Origin: Mycobacterium sp. 1245111.1
GTDB taxonomy: Bacteria > Actinomycetota > Actinomycetes > Mycobacteriales > Mycobacteriaceae
Assembly (NCBI RefSeq): GCF_001673405.1
Contig: NZ_LZLV01000136.1
Coordinates: forward strand, 62,001-126,000
DNA length: 64,000 bases
Reading direction: 5' to 3'
This document shows, in pieces, positions 63,318 to 64,000 of this stretch. Below the pieces are notes generated by a model that had not been told where the DNA came from, searched no databases, and saw only the letters and a list, made by a program, of their open reading frames with translations. The position numbers and the translations under genes are program-made. Each line of letters starts with the position of its first letter. Position 1 is the first letter of the stretch.

Positions 63318-64000
63318 ATGGGGATGGCGGAACGCCACGTGTTCCAGCGGGCCACGGTGACTCGGATCATCAAGGAGACCGCAGACAGCCGTACCTACGT
63401 GCTCGCCCCCGAGGAGCAGCCGTTTACCTACCGCGCCGGGCAGTTCTGCACGTTCAAGGTCACCGTCGACGGCGAGGACCTGTACCGGTCGTACTCGATG
63501 TCGAGCGCGCCGGAGACCGACACCGAACTGATGACCACGGTCAAGCGGGTCACCGGCGGCAAGGTGTCGAACTGGCTCATCGACAACGTGGTCGAGGGCG
63601 ACGAGCTGACCATGACCAGGGCCGCGGGGACGTTCGTACTGGGTACGGCGACGGGCCCGCTGCTGGCGTTCGCGGGCGGTAGCGGCGTCACGCCGATCCT
63701 GTCGTTGGCCAAGAGCGCGTTGGCGAGCACCGGGCGCACGGTGCGCCTGCTGTGCGCCGACCGTGACCGGGGTTCGGCGATCTTCGACGCGGTTCTCGAC
63801 GACCTGGTCGAGCGTTTCCCCGGCCGGCTATCGGTGCTGCGCCACCTCGACGACCAGCACGGCCTGCTGGATGCGGCGGGCGTGGCGAAGTTCGTCGGCG
63901 CGGACGGCAACGCGGACTGCTACGTCTGTGGGCCGGAGGGATTCATGACCGTCGTGCGGGCAGCGCTGCCGGATACCGCGCATGTTCTCGTCGAGGATTT
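63318..64000 (+). CDS. Oxygenase reductase (KshB-like FAD/NAD-binding), 3' end outside window
   Basis: About 227 residues are visible before the window ends. The FAD motif is YRSYSMSS near residue 57; the NAD-binding part has FAGGSGVTP and a C-terminal CGPEGFM. This is the ferredoxin-NADP reductase fold of oxygenase reductases such as KshB, which would continue into a [2Fe-2S] domain beyond the window. The ATG follows GGAAGG. It is the natural donor for a Rieske oxygenase; the only one in the window is at 19248, under the same palindrome. Confidence 0.88.
   Translation, partial: MGMAERHVFQRATVTRIIKETADSRTYVLAPEEQPFTYRAGQFCTFKVTVDGEDLYRSYSMSSAPETDTELMTTVKRVTGGKVSNWLIDNVVEGDELTMTRAAGTFVLGTATGPLLAFAGGSGVTPILSLAKSALASTGRTVRLLCADRDRGSAIFDAVLDDLVERFPGRLSVLRHLDDQHGLLDAAGVAKFVGADGNADCYVCGPEGFMTVVRAALPDTAHVLVED

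Overview
The window is high-GC actinobacterial chromosome, almost certainly from a Mycobacterium. Several things support this: a pstS-pstC-pstA / pknD-pstS block arranged like the M. tuberculosis phosphate locus, a mycofactocin-type SDR, many FadE-type acyl-CoA dehydrogenases, single-cluster ferredoxins beside P450s, frequent GTG/TTG starts and 1-8 nt gene overlaps. I see no tRNA, rRNA, CRISPR array, transposase or phage gene. The window cuts a gene at each end.

Layout. (1) 1-7131: a NuoF-like diaphorase, a ferredoxin, a DUF35-thiolase fusion, a hydrolase, two HIBADH-like dehydrogenases, then a P450 and its ferredoxin. (2) 7229-10599: a small exported protein, a P450/ferredoxin/DUF1330 operon, and a TetR with a downstream hypothetical gene. 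(3) 10697-18313 (minus): a beta-oxidation operon (amidohydrolase, two FadE, SDR, CoA-transferase, crotonase, thiolase). (4) 18645-24407 (plus): a Rieske oxygenase operon with amidohydrolase, SnoaL-like protein and a FadE pair. (5) 24419-30410: FadE (minus), then TetR, thioesterase, P450 and two SDRs (plus). (6) 30411-39397 (minus): SDR, TetR, ferredoxin, P450, amidohydrolase, two M24-fold proteins and a double-domain CoA-transferase. (7) 39635-45659: phosphate-uptake locus with the PknD-like kinase. (8) 45757-54851 (minus): a tightly coupled mhpABC-like ring-cleavage operon with a KstD-like flavoprotein, LLM protein, 3-alpha-HSD-type SDR, cyclase and second hydrolase, facing an IclR regulator (plus). 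(9) 55709-64000: a second KstD-like flavoprotein, two SDRs, a crotonase/FadE pair/acyl-CoA ligase operon, and the start of a KshB-like oxygenase reductase.

Taken together this looks like a large catabolic island for a hydrophobic ring-plus-side-chain substrate (steroid, terpenoid or aryl-alkyl; the substrate cannot be read from sequence), interrupted by the pst locus. Oxygenases activate, CoA-transferases or the ligase make thioesters, FadE/crotonase/SDR/thiolase sets shorten chains, and the Mhp-like enzymes open an aromatic ring. The most interesting signal is a shared palindrome, GAGAAT-NNN-ATTCTC, close upstream of at least five and probably six promoters, three of them divergent. It ties the Rieske oxygenase, its probable reductase about 44 kb away, two P450s, FadE genes and a TetR gene into one apparent regulon. 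A second, different TetR seems to use a 21-bp operator present in two exact copies.
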